From contig JAOXFI010000029.1 in the NCBI GenBank assembly GCA_029232285.1, positions 1 to 47,513 of the forward strand: 47,513 bases of DNA, in the 5' to 3' direction. Position 1 is the first letter of the stretch. Each line of letters starts with the position of its first letter. Shown one piece after another: positions 20,491 to 29,852 of the stretch. The position numbers and the translations under genes were made by a program. The notes under the pieces are model-generated. The model had not been told where the DNA came from. It searched no databases and worked only from the letters and a program-made list of their open reading frames with translations. The stretch comes from Agmasoma carcini (nom. nud.). Its lineage: Eukaryota > Microsporidia > Thelohaniidae.

Positions 20491-21731
20491 CAGCACTCCA
20501 AAAAACGGACATCCTAAAAGTTTGTTTAAAAAGCGTAAATTTTAAAATATATTGAGTAAATTTTATAAGTATATCTATAATATTTTTTATTTTTAAATCG
20601 CGCATTTTATAAAAACTCTTTTGATAATTTTTTAATTAAAACCAATAAAACCATACTCCCTTATTTAATATGATAAATGACCTTCTTTTACCACGCTAAT
20701 TCTTAAATTCTGTACACATAGAATCTACTAGTATTCTACAATACAAGGTATCGATATCAGACCACATTTCACCAATTTTTGATATTAAGTGATCTCGTTT
20801 TCAAAAACAACATTTCTTAGTTTTTGATTTAAATAAGCCTATAGATTTTTTATATGGTTTAAATATGGGCTCTGTATAGGTTATTCTAACACCTCACTGT
20901 TCATAAATTCAAAATTTTCTTTAACGTCATCTCACTTTTATATTTTAGATGATTGTCTTATAAAAGTTTATATTTTAGAAATTGAAATTTTCGTTCACTC
21001 TCATTTAATTGATTGATTAATATTTAAGTATAAATTAATGCATTTAAAGTTCCATCCAAAAACATCAAGTTTTTAACAGTTTTTTCTATTCATACAACCC
21101 CAACAAAAATTTTCTTCTTACCAAATTTAACAGTTTAATTTACAGGCGTTGATTTCATTCTTCAACTCACATCTTTTACATCTTAGGGTTTATTTATATG
21201 TTAAAAATACTTTCATCAGAAAAAAAAACATCGCTAAAATAATTTTACTTTCAAATAGTTACATTTTTGCAATTCTGTTTTGTTAATTATGCAAATTTTG
21301 AATTTTGGCACAGAAAAAAGATAAACATATCTCAAGTAATTTTTTTTCGATTTATTTTTGATATTGAGCAATGTAGTGTAGATATTTAATTGATCGTTTT
21401 TAATTAATTATATATTGCTGATATCAATTTATTTCTTCCTGCCACTACCACTTTTTCTTTTATCCCATATATCATTCTTGTATTTCTAACGTGATTTTAT
21501 ATTATAGATCTCTTTAGGTCTGTTTTTACACCGATTTCGTGTATTGAAAATCTTATAGAAAATAGCTGAAAAATTCAAGCTTTGTTAAATTCAGAAACAT
21601 GTTTGCCCATAATGGTATTTGTTTTATGTTTTTATTTATAGTTTTTAAGGTGGGAAATTTATATGGTTTTTAATTAAAAAATTTACAGTTTTTAACAAAC
21701 TTTCTGAGGTGTCCAGTTTTTTAGAGTACTG
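20491..21731 (-). mobile_element. Tc1-like element with both terminal inverted repeats and TA target sites, transposase dead
   Basis: The left end (20491 onward, CAGCACTCCAAAAAACGGAC) and the reverse complement of the right end (ending at 21731, CAGTACTCTAAAAAACTGGAC) form imperfect inverted repeats of about 38 bp, both running into AAAGTTTGTT. A TA dinucleotide flanks each side (20489-20490 and 21732-21733), the Tc1/mariner target duplication. Length is 1241 bp, normal for the superfamily. The minus strand holds a broken transposase: KRKSGSGRKK, then VFFSDESIFNI (catalytic Asp region, near 21215), GKKKIFVGVV, LDGTLNALIY, and QSPYLNHIKNL..AYLNQKL (near 20860), where the SPDLNPIENLW motif has decayed (D to Y, E to K). 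IENLW-type wording favours Tc1 over mariner proper. Many stops make it inactive. Confidence 0.85.
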
Positions 21732-22249
21732 TATTTACAACACTTGAGATATGGATAAATTAAATGTAAATTCAATAATTACATTTCTAAAATATTGATT
21801 TACAATAATATATTTTAAAAACAAAACAAATACTTAAAATAAGCATTAGCTAATAGTTTAACTTATAAATTTATAATAGAGTTTCTAGATCTATATGAGC
21901 ATCCAATATTTTTATAAATTATTGAAAAATATGACTTTATTTTTTTCTTCATTCTGCCCTATTGACCGGCAAAAATGGAAATTCTTTTAAAAAGCTAAAT
22001 AGAAAATTGCAGCGAAAGCTGATACTGGATGGTAGATAATAGGAACTGCGAGGGCTCTATAGACCTTATCAAACAGTCTCAGGAATTGTAAGATATTATC
22101 TTGATACTGTATCTGTTCAATTAAAATGCAGGGGTAGTGATAGGCTTTTAAACTAGTTTTAAAAGTCAAAGAAGTAATATAACTCCAGATTGCCGAATGT
22201 TGTACATTGACACTTAATCCGATCTCAAATAAACCTAGTGAAAATTATA

Positions 22250-22560
22250 ACATTCGTGTTTCTACATGCAATATTGATAAGTGCTTGATTGACTTATATT
22301 ATTCTCTAAAACGGCTTTCAATAGTTCCCGAGAGATGAAATTGTGACAATACAATAAATCTGAGGGAGACATATACAAAGAAATATAAGACTTTAGAGAA
22401 AACCTTAACAGACAAAAAAAACATCTAGGGGTGTTCAAAAGTCGAGAGTCCGGCACTACAAATGTTCCTGCTGTAAGGACAATAAACATTTCTGTTTTTG
22501 CTGCAATGAACAAGTACTATATGCTATACAGTAAAATTCATATGCGCCCTATCAATTGTG
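22250..22560 (+). pseudogene. IS630-like (DDE_3) transposase fragment
   Basis: Plus-strand reading gives VSTCNIDKCLIDLYYSLKRL followed by SIVPER (22258-22335), which resembles the linker region VS..TI..CL....YSLKRL..VPER of microsporidian IS630-like transposases. After a stop, it continues as SGTTNVPAVRTINISVFAAM (around 22443-22505), then YSKIHMRPIN, the region after the first catalytic Asp. The expected IDE..F segment between them is missing, so a deletion has occurred. No inverted ends were recognised. Confidence 0.6.
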
Positions 22561-23122
22561 ATAATTTAAACCTTGTTTAGTTGAATTAAAACAGTGATGT
22601 TCTTAACCTGTTTTTTATTTTATATAATTCTAAAATTCATCACTATTATGTATTAAAGATTTGGCAAAAAATAAAGGTTTTAATTTGTTATATCTTCTAC
22701 CATTTTGAATCTTATCGATAATTATTTTTCTAAATAGAAGAATTTAGAGTGAGGGGTAATGGTAGAAAGGAGACAGAATAAAAATATTTGATATTTGATG
22801 GATTTCAAGTATTACCTATAATCATTATGAGAGACATTATTGAAAAATGATTAGATATCTAAATTTCTTGATTTCGAGAGAAATCAATTATACTTAAATA
22901 AGAAAGGTTTAAATGTTATTTTTAAATTTATTATAATTATTGCATCACTGCACATTTTGATTGCAATGCTGCTCATATAGATCGAGAAGTCCTATATCTT
23001 GTTATTTTAAAATTAAACAATCAAAACTTTATTTCACCCAGCTGAACAATAGGCACTTCAAATTAAGTTAAGGTTTTAAAGTTTATTTTTAAATGATCTG
23101 CTGGTTCTTTTTGTGTTAAATT

Positions 23123-23166
23123 TTTCTTTAAAGGGTTGTTATATACATGACAACCCTTTAAAGAAA
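23123..23166. other. Perfect 17-bp-stem palindrome
   Basis: TTTCTTTAAAGGGTTGT at 23123-23139 pairs perfectly with 23150-23166 around a 10-base loop. It lies in decayed transposon territory, so it could be two element ends in contact or a hairpin; there is no adjacent gene for it to terminate. Confidence 0.7.
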
Positions 23167-23329
23167 TTTATTTTCTCACTCAGCTGATAATATGGCTTAA
23201 TTTGCTAAGAGTCAACCGTATTTCCTATTTAAAAGGAATCATCTTAAGATAAAATAGTTTTTTTATGATATTAAAATACCATTACTAAATGCAGTTATTT
23301 TGTGTTTTAAATGGTTTGAAATAAACATA

Positions 23330-23800
23330 AGCTGCGACTATTCGTGCTTTTTTTCGTCTGAGGGCCGTGTAAATAAAATATATCAAGAAAAATAATAATA
23401 GAAATTGATATATATCCAATCTTCTAAATATTTCTACTATAAGTTATCGAATTGATAATATATGTTTAAGTATGAATAAAACAACATAAAAAATAGTATC
23501 AAATGAAAAGAATTGAACGTTAATTATTGCAGATACATCATACTCGGTCTCGAAAATTATCAAATTGGTGCTTTTTAGAAGTGCGCCCACTCTTTTACTT
23601 ATAATACGTAATGTATGTGGAGAAGGTTCAATAATATGGAGTGATGAATAACAGGCTATATTCATTTTAATGATCTGAATCTATCTCATTTAACGGTCAA
23701 ACATAGCTTGAACTATTTCAATCTGAATAATAGCGTTCATACTCAAAACATTAAATCTTTGTGGAAGAAATTAAAACGAATATTGAAAATATTATAGAAT
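23330..23800 (+). pseudogene. IS1595/Merlin-like transposase relic (copy 4)
   Basis: The C-terminal half is clear on the plus strand: TLLLIIRNVCGEGSIIWSDE (to about 23648), then, after a stop and frameshift, LTVKHSLNYFNLNNSVHT (about 23688-23740) and QNIKSLWKKLKR (to about 23777). This is the family block ending VHTQ-x-IE-x-LW-x-KLKR, with the catalytic Glu changed to Lys. The upstream part is more decayed. Confidence 0.7.
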
Positions 23801-24507
23801 TTTCTTTCAGATTATTATAATCCTATTCACTTGAGTGGATGTAGAAGGATAATATTGCAAAAGGGCATTTTGATGAGTTTTATTAATTTATATTAATATA
23901 TTGTTCTGTTTTTATTATATTATATTACATTATAATTTATATATTATATTATCAAAATTACATGATGATGTTTTGAAGGGAGTAGTTCTTAATAATGAAA
24001 TATTTTATGTTTTTTTAAATTTAACTACTATAAAAATCGTGTTAAGGTTTTACATTATGATTCCACAAACAGAAGAGAGGACGAGAAGTTAACATAAAAG
24101 AGAAAATGACTCCCGTTTAATAAAACAACGTTAACAGTAGAATCTATAATTTAATGAGGCTCCAGGGTCGCTTCCTGAGTGCCATCTACGACAATATAAT
24201 ATATTTCAATAAAATATTCATATGCAAAAAAATATTAAAATTTGGGTTATAATTAAGTCTTAGAAAAAGCATCTAGTTTAATCTATTTATTTACTGAATT
24301 TTTTTATTGATTAAATATCAAAAGAATCAATAATTCGAATTTTTTATTTATATTCACATTAACCCTTAGTATATGCTCTTTTGTTGTTATATTCTCTGAA
24401 ATTAGAGCAATTTCTATTCTATCTTGACATAATAATAAAAATATAAAATTGGATTTTTTGTAAAATTTATAGTTATATGAAAGGTTAATAATTATCTAAA
24501 AAATGTT
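23801..24507. other. Gene-free stretch
   Basis: A+T-rich, stop-rich DNA; no recognisable gene, RNA or tandem repeat. It separates transposon relics from LAP-2. Confidence 0.4.
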
Positions 24508-25920
24508 TTATTTTTTTGATAGATTAGTAATGATGTTTATAAATGCTCTAACTGGTCTTCCAGATGCATCTGACCCAAATATATCCTTATTATAGTCATC
24601 ATTCATAACACCAGCTATATCAAAATGAACAAATTTTGTTGATTTATCTACAAAGTTTTTCAAAAATTGAGCAGCATGAGATGAATCAACCCTTGTACTA
24701 CCAATGTTACATAGATCAGCAACATTTGTCTTTATATCTTCATTATATATTGGTGATAAAGGCATTCTCCACATTTTATCATCTGCAAGCTCACCGGCCT
24801 TAATGATCAATTCTGAGGCACTTGAATCTTCAGTGAAAAACCCACTAAAAACATTTCCTAGCGCAATAACTATACAACCAGTTAATGTAGCAGCTGTAAA
24901 CAAATAGGTTGGTTTATCTTTTTGAGCATATGTGATTGCATCAGCTAAGATTAGTCTTCCTTCAGCATCTGTGTCGTTGATCTCGACTGTCTTACCTGAC
25001 ATACTCCTTATAACATCTCCCGGCTTAGTGGCTACACCATTAATTGTGTTCTCTGTTAGAGGTATAGTTAGTGATACGTTTATTTCAAGATTAAACTTAT
25101 TGACTAATCTAAATGTTGATAGTTGAGTGGCAGCACCCATCATATCCATCTTCATTTCATGCATGTTGAGTGATGGCTTAATTGATATACCACCGGCATC
25201 AAAGGTAACACCTTTACCAATGAGTGCTACATCAATTTTATCATCTTTTCTGCCCTTATATTTAACATGAAGAAGCCTTGGTTCAAAATCTGAACCTTGA
25301 GAAACACTTAATAATAATCCCATCTTTTCTTCTTCCATTTCCTTTTTACCCAATACAGTGATATCATCTCTATTGAGGAATTGTTTGGCATATTCGCAGA
25401 ACAACTCAGGTGTCATTAAATTAGCTGGTGTATCACCTAAGAATCTTGCAAAGTTTTGAGCATGAGCTATTTCAACTATTTTAGTGTAGCTTGTTGTTAA
25501 TCTACAAGAGAATTTGTTTTCTTCAGTCATGAAATCATATTTATATCCTGAGAGTATAAAACCAAATACTAAGTCTTCTGTGTATTTTGAGTTTACAAAG
25601 GAAATTTCATGTTCTTTATATCTCCCTAGAATAGAATGTAAAGATGCTGATGCCTTCTTGATGTTATTTCTAAGTACAGTTTGTTCTTCAGTATGCTTAC
25701 CAACGGATACCAAAATAACCTTATCATGTACAAAGGTTTCTCCTACTGATCCTATTGCTTTATTATCAATTAAATACTGTTGTAGTTTACCATTATCACC
25801 TTCAGTGTGAATAGTTATATTATCCTTACTGTCAACTGAATAAACATGTACGTCCAGCTTACCTTTTGTTTCACTTAGTTCAAAACGTTCTCTTAACCTT
25901 TTAAAATCAAACAAATCCAT
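24508..25920 (-). CDS. M17 leucine aminopeptidase, copy 2 (LAP-2)
   Basis: A 470-residue paralogue of LAP-1 with all M17 metal ligands: GKGVTFDAGG, MKMDMMG and DTDAEGRL. The signature begins with Asp instead of the usual Asn (NTDAEGRL in LAP-1); this position is not a metal ligand, so activity is plausible. An in-frame TTG two codons upstream could lengthen the frame, but the ATG at 25920 follows an AAAATTTT motif and aligns with the LAP-1 start. From the ATG, 908 bp are identical to LAP-1 as far as I can compare them. From residue 306 onward the proteins drop to moderate similarity (for example LTGCIVIALGNVFSGFF against LTGAMTICLGSAFTGYF). Upstream sequences differ completely, except for the motif. 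Confidence 0.93.
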   Translation of the reverse strand: MDLFDFKRLRERFELSETKGKLDVHVYSVDSKDNITIHTEGDNGKLQQYLIDNKAIGSVGETFVHDKVILVSVGKHTEEQTVLRNNIKKASASLHSILGRYKEHEISFVNSKYTEDLVFGFILSGYKYDFMTEENKFSCRLTTSYTKIVEIAHAQNFARFLGDTPANLMTPELFCEYAKQFLNRDDITVLGKKEMEEEKMGLLLSVSQGSDFEPRLLHVKYKGRKDDKIDVALIGKGVTFDAGGISIKPSLNMHEMKMDMMGAATQLSTFRLVNKFNLEINVSLTIPLTENTINGVATKPGDVIRSMSGKTVEINDTDAEGRLILADAITYAQKDKPTYLFTAATLTGCIVIALGNVFSGFFTEDSSASELIIKAGELADDKMWRMPLSPIYNEDIKTNVADLCNIGSTRVDSSHAAQFLKNFVDKSTKFVHFDIAGVMNDDYNKDIFGSDASGRPVRAFINIITNLSKK

Positions 25921-25999
25921 GGACAAAATTTTATTTTTAAAAATTAAATCATAATAACTTTATTATAAAAGCATATTTATGAATCCAGCGATATTTCCA

Positions 26000-26300
26000 G
26001 ACCTCCAGGTGGTGTAGAGCAGTAACTTCGGAAACAACAGCCAATTAGGCTAAAATAAGGCAGTTGTTGGATGCGGGTAACCCTGTTAACTCTGTGAAAC
26101 TGGTTTGCTGCTGATATGCAGACACCTCGTCTTCATTGGCAGGGAAGACCCAGTTCTATAAGATAAAAGCTGGTTGATGTACGTAATATCACTAAGCCCT
26201 CTACAATATAGTATTGAGTCTTTAAAATTTTACTGTCACCATCTAAAATTGTTTAAGACAGCATGACAATTGAGTTTTTCTACAGCCTTTAACTAAAACA
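26000..26300 (-). repeat. Dispersed repeat family A copy
   Basis: Read on the minus strand it carries the blocks TGTCATGCTGTCTTAAACAA, AGATGGTGACAGTAA, ATTACGTACATCAACCAGCT, GACGAGGTGTCTGCATATC and CCTAATTGGCTGTTGTTTCC. The 23 bases at 26167-26189 match 28305-28327 exactly in reverse complement. It is less A+T-rich than its flanks and has no coding frame. It starts only about 80 bp from the LAP-2 ATG. Confidence 0.7.
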
Positions 26301-26787
26301 AGAAAAGTTTATGGTCATTATCCCACTATCCGTTTCTTATATAATCTATTATAGTAATTCTTACTTTTTAGTTCGGGGCATCTCCTTTTGTAAGTTGATT
26401 AACACTTGAGATTTTTCTAGAAAATGGGAAAATTAACGAAAGGCTTTCAATCTATACTACTTTGTATATTCTTTCATACATTTACCATGCAAACACATTG
26501 TATTAATAAAGCTATTACTATTATCATCAAATTTATAAATATATCTTATATTTGCTACTTCATATTTTTTATCATTAATAAATATTAGCTAACTAATATA
26601 TTAATAATATTGATTCAAATATACTTATTAAGTTATAATATTATTAAGCTACTATATTGTATTAATTAAGAAATAAATCATCATATGTTTGTACTTAAGT
26701 TTGAAGAGGTAATTTAACACAAATAAAAGTTTTTAATTTTACAATTCTATAAATTTTCTGTTATAAACTAAAAATTTTTAAAACCTA

Positions 26788-27663
26788 ATGAAGTTATTAC
26801 TTAAGCTGGTTTATAGTATCATATTGATTGGTGTGGAGTATAGAAGTGTTAGAATGAAGGATAAGCTTCTTTCTTTGTTCAAAGATAAGCGTAAAATAGA
26901 ATTAAGTGGAATATCTAAGAATTTATCTACAAATAACACATTTATAGTAAGAAAGGGATGTAATTATGGCATGTTTGATGATATTTTACCATCAAAAAAG
27001 AATTATCTTATTTCTATAAGTGAATGTGGACTGAATGTAAGTGAATTACCGTGTAAGTTGCCAGAACCATTTTGTTTTTCACTTGATCCGTTTTATGTTT
27101 ATAATAATATAGTATTGAACATGGATCGTATTAAAACTGAAGATCTTATAGATTGTATATACAAAATTATTGATTTAAGTGTTGATATTGGAATTATATA
27201 CAAATATTGTGAAAATGAGTTTTATATTGAAAAGAAAGAAAATTATAAATTTGTGAGATATAATTCTGAGGAAGTTGGTGATTTTTTGTTTACGCAGTAT
27301 AAAAAGCCAAATAAACATATTAGGAGGTTAGAAAGGATAAGTAAGATGATGATAAAGGGTATATATAATAGATACAAATTTTCAGATTGGATTTTTAATG
27401 AAATTTTTAAATATTTGGAAGAGATAAAAATATTTAAAGAAAGTGTTGATTTAGAGGAGTATCCTGATTTAGTAGCACTTATTTGTCCTTTTAATTTTTG
27501 TTTTTCTACTTATGATGAATTATATTGGAATGATGTTATAAATATTGGTTTTGATTTAAGAAAGGTAAAGAATAGTAAATTATTGTTTCTTTTTAATATG
27601 GAAAAGCTTGATGAGATGTTAAAAGATGGTGGTGTTTATATTTATAATTTTATAAATAAATGA
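26788..27663 (+). CDS. Putatively secreted or membrane-anchored orphan protein
   Basis: A 291-residue protein that opens with a probable signal peptide or anchor (MKLLLKLVYSIILIGVEYRS), then a mixed region with several Cys residues (KGCNYG, SECGLN, LPCKLP). There are no internal membrane segments. I recognise no family. The ATG at 26788 follows AAAAATTTTTAAAACCTA, the standard start context here. The last 80 bp of the gene contain a 42-bp stretch (27576-27617) that is repeated exactly just after the stop (27665-27706). It is likely a real gene with an export signal; secreted lineage-specific proteins are common in microsporidia. Confidence 0.7.
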   Translation: MKLLLKLVYSIILIGVEYRSVRMKDKLLSLFKDKRKIELSGISKNLSTNNTFIVRKGCNYGMFDDILPSKKNYLISISECGLNVSELPCKLPEPFCFSLDPFYVYNNIVLNMDRIKTEDLIDCIYKIIDLSVDIGIIYKYCENEFYIEKKENYKFVRYNSEEVGDFLFTQYKKPNKHIRRLERISKMMIKGIYNRYKFSDWIFNEIFKYLEEIKIFKESVDLEEYPDLVALICPFNFCFSTYDELYWNDVINIGFDLRKVKNSKLLFLFNMEKLDEMLKDGGVYIYNFINK

Positions 27664-27706
27664 TTAAATTATTGTTTCTTTTTAATATGGAAAAGCTTGA
27701 TGAGAT
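27576..27706. repeat. Exact 42-bp direct repeat spanning a gene's 3' end
   Basis: The 42 bases at 27576-27617, inside the gene, recur at 27665-27706, 89 bp later and beyond its stop codon. The second copy would encode FLFNMEKLDE in another frame and then stops. This looks like a small tandem duplication with a later deletion. Confidence 0.9.
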
Positions 27707-27862
27707 ATTGAAAAATAAATGATTTTATGTTGTTGTAGATGGTATGTAAGAGATATACTGTTATAATAGATAAATATATTGGTTTATTGATTAGCTTTTA
27801 TTTGTTTTTGGTTATTTCTTTATTTTCTGTCCAATAGTTCAACATTAAGTAATAATATATGG

Positions 27863-28072
27863 TTTATCCATCCAATTGCAAACTTTTCACACCAACCGAT
27901 AAATATATTTTTCATTATTTCGTATCTATTTACAAACTTTTCACATCAATCGGTAAATATATTATATATATAATATATATTAATTTGATATTAGTTAATC
28001 TCAATTTGTATACTTTTATATCAAATAATAAATTTACACGTAGGTATGAATTATTTACAGTTGGATGGATAA
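27863..28072. mobile_element. Family B: 210-bp non-coding element with terminal inverted repeats (MITE-like)
   Basis: The left end TTTATCCATCCAATTGCAAA (27863-27882) and the reverse complement of the right end (28053-28072) match at 17 of 20 bases. The inside holds a second, slightly diverged copy of the AAACTTTTCACA..AACCGATAAATATAT block (at about 27881 and 27931). It has no credible coding frame; the 89-codon frame crossing it runs out past both sides. Fragments occur at 11871-11940 and 858-1025. Size, ends and dispersal are those of a miniature inverted-repeat element, but no autonomous partner is visible. Confidence 0.65.
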
Positions 28073-28199
28073 TTATTATGATAGTTTATTTATCCAGCAA
28101 ACTTGCTCAGGCAAAAATATTAAAATAAAAAACAAATTAATATTGATTAGAAACCTTTCCGTCATTTCTACAAAAAGCTGAAATGAAACTAAAGAATCA

Positions 28200-28430
28200 A
28201 AAATGAATAAAACAAATAGCATGAGATAATGACTATCACTTATCGTGATTGCCATGCCTTTATAGATTAAGACTCTAAAGAAACAAAACTATATTAGTTT
28301 TGTAATATTACGTACATCAACCAGCTTAACAAGATTTTACGTATCTCTACAACCCTGCTTTAGCACAATTAGCTGTTGTTTTTAACGTTACCACTCTTGA
28401 CAACGTGGGAGTCTGATCTCCTTGAGAAAA
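28200..28430 (+). repeat. Dispersed repeat family A copy
   Basis: It contains ATATTACGTACATCAACCAG (within the 23-base exact match to 26167-26189), then CACAATTAGCTGTTGTTTTT and AACGTGGGAGTCTGATCTCC, collinear with the 17155-17430 copy. The middle section present in the 26-kb copy (around GACGAGGTGTC) is missing here, so this copy has an internal deletion. Confidence 0.65.
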
Positions 28431-29000
28431 CGGTTGAAAAGGAATGTTTGACTATGTATAATCAATAACTTTCTTCCTTAAATGCTCCTTTATATATAAG
28501 TTTGATAATCAAACTCTTAATGGGCTTTGATTCTAATAAAAAAAATTTAAATTTACATTTTTTCTCCAGTTTTTTATTTTTAATTAGCTGAAATGACTTT
28601 ATAAAGTCAGAATATAAGAAAATGAATCAATTAGTTAATTCAGTATACAAATTTATATTAAAAATTAAAATTTTTAAAAAAAATACCAAAAATTTTACTT
28701 TTATAATTTTTTTAATTAAATTAAAGATGTATAAATCTGGTTTTAGATATTCAAAAATTATTTTTTAATATTTTATAAATTTAATATATTTTTGTGTATA
28801 ATTAAAATATCACAAAATAAAATATAAAATAATTATGTATTAAATAAATACATTAAGTGTTACATGTCGTAATAAAAATATTTTGATTCATTTATGTTAA
28901 GTTTTTCATCTTTTAAGCAATTTTTATAAGTTTTAAATTTTTAATAAAATAATTATTAAAATTAAAATTTTTATATAAATAAAATTATTAAAAAACAGCC
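28431..29000. other. Gene-free, extremely A+T-rich stretch
   Basis: Mostly A and T, with long stop-rich frames. AAATTT-like strings near 28960 and 28970 may serve the small gene starting at 29001. Nothing else is seen. Confidence 0.4.
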
Positions 29001-29264
29001 ATGCTATTTTCATTCGTGTATATTGTTATAACTATTTATATAAAAGCAACATCAGAAAATAATTATTTATCAAAAAAGCTTAAAAAGGATATAGTTCAAC
29101 TTTTGAATGATTGTGATCATTCTATACGAGAATCAATGAATAATGTTGTGGATGAAAGTCTTAATGATGATAATATTTCAGATGATAGTGAATCTAATAG
29201 TGGTTCTTTAACAAATGTATCAGATATAGACGAATCTAATGAGTTACCCGATTCAGATATTTAA
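29001..29264 (+). CDS. Small acidic secreted protein
   Basis: An 87-residue protein with a probable signal peptide (MLFSFVYIVITIYIKATS), a short helical middle with Lys-Lys-Leu-Lys-Lys and one Cys, and a very acidic Ser/Asn/Asp tail (residues about 50-87: DESLNDDNISDDSESN and similar). No family recognised. An ATG at 29001 follows a run of A/T with AAATTTTTAT about 25 bases upstream. A minisatellite begins directly after its stop. It probably belongs to the class of small lineage-specific secreted proteins, but function cannot be inferred. Confidence 0.55.
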   Translation: MLFSFVYIVITIYIKATSENNYLSKKLKKDIVQLLNDCDHSIRESMNNVVDESLNDDNISDDSESNSGSLTNVSDIDESNELPDSDI

Positions 29265-29326
29265 ACCAGTTAGTTATATTATCAATCTGACTATAGTCTA
29301 TCTGACGATTCTTGACATGGCTAATC

Positions 29327-29562
29327 TGACTATAATCTGACTAATCTGACTATAATCTGACTAATCTGACTATAATCTGGCTAATCTTACTCTAATCTAA
29401 CTGATCTAACTGATCTAACTATAATCTAACTAATTTAACTATAGCCTAACTATATCTGACCATATCTTACTATAGTCTAACTAATTTAACTATAGCCTAA
29501 CTATATCTGACCATATCTTACTATAGTCTAACTGATCTAACTATAATCTAACTAATTTAATA
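29327..29562. repeat. About 20-bp minisatellite (CTGACTATAATCTGACTAAT) with a duplicated 51-bp block
   Basis: Units of about 20 bp (two 10-bp halves, CTGACTATAAT and CTGACTAAT) with drift from CTGACT to CTAACT. A 51-bp block containing AACTATAGCCTAACTATATC occurs twice nearly identically (about 29427 and 29487). The array fills the gap between the small acidic gene and the SNARE gene, ending only about 12 bp from the latter's stop. Confidence 0.85.
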
Positions 29563-29573
29563 AATTTTATTTA

Positions 29574-29852
29574 TTAAAATACAATAAACAACAAAAATAT
29601 TAGAAACATAAAAATAAATGAAGCTAACAAATACAACTTCCAGCCTTGAAACCTAGCAGAGTTCACTTTTATAACATTTCTTATATTTCCAGATATCTGA
29701 GACAATGAAGATTCAAAATATGAACTTGAATTTGATAGTTGATGGTTGTGCCTCTTCATTTCATCTCCAATGTCTATAGCTATTGTTTTAAGCTGTCCAA
29801 TCTTCTTTCTGCAGATTTCAAGCTCATCTTCATCATAGTTAGTATTGAGCAT
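29574..29852 (-). CDS. Bet1/Sft1-like Qc-SNARE
   Basis: A 92-residue tail-anchored protein. Residues about 8-62 form one SNARE helix with heptad hydrophobics (ICRKKIGQLKTIAIDIGDEM, then a central RHNHQLSN where the zero-layer Gln falls, then YFESSLSQISG). A 20-residue C-terminal membrane anchor follows (LYLLASFIFMFLIFLLFIVF). Small size, LKxIAxDIGxEM spacing and no N-terminal domain fit Bet1 or Sft1, the Qc-SNAREs of ER-Golgi and intra-Golgi traffic. Which of the two it is cannot be settled by eye. An AAATT stretch precedes the ATG. Confidence 0.75.
   Translation of the reverse strand: MLNTNYDEDELEICRKKIGQLKTIAIDIGDEMKRHNHQLSNSSSYFESSLSQISGNIRNVIKVNSARFQGWKLYLLASFIFMFLIFLLFIVF

Noticed and set aside
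22262..22513. An 83-codon minus-strand frame
   Set aside because: The plus strand of the same region encodes recognisable IS630-like transposase fragments.
27859..28128. An 89-codon frame crossing the family B element
   Set aside because: It spans the inverted-repeat element and its flank, encodes no recognisable protein, and the same DNA occurs as non-coding fragments elsewhere.
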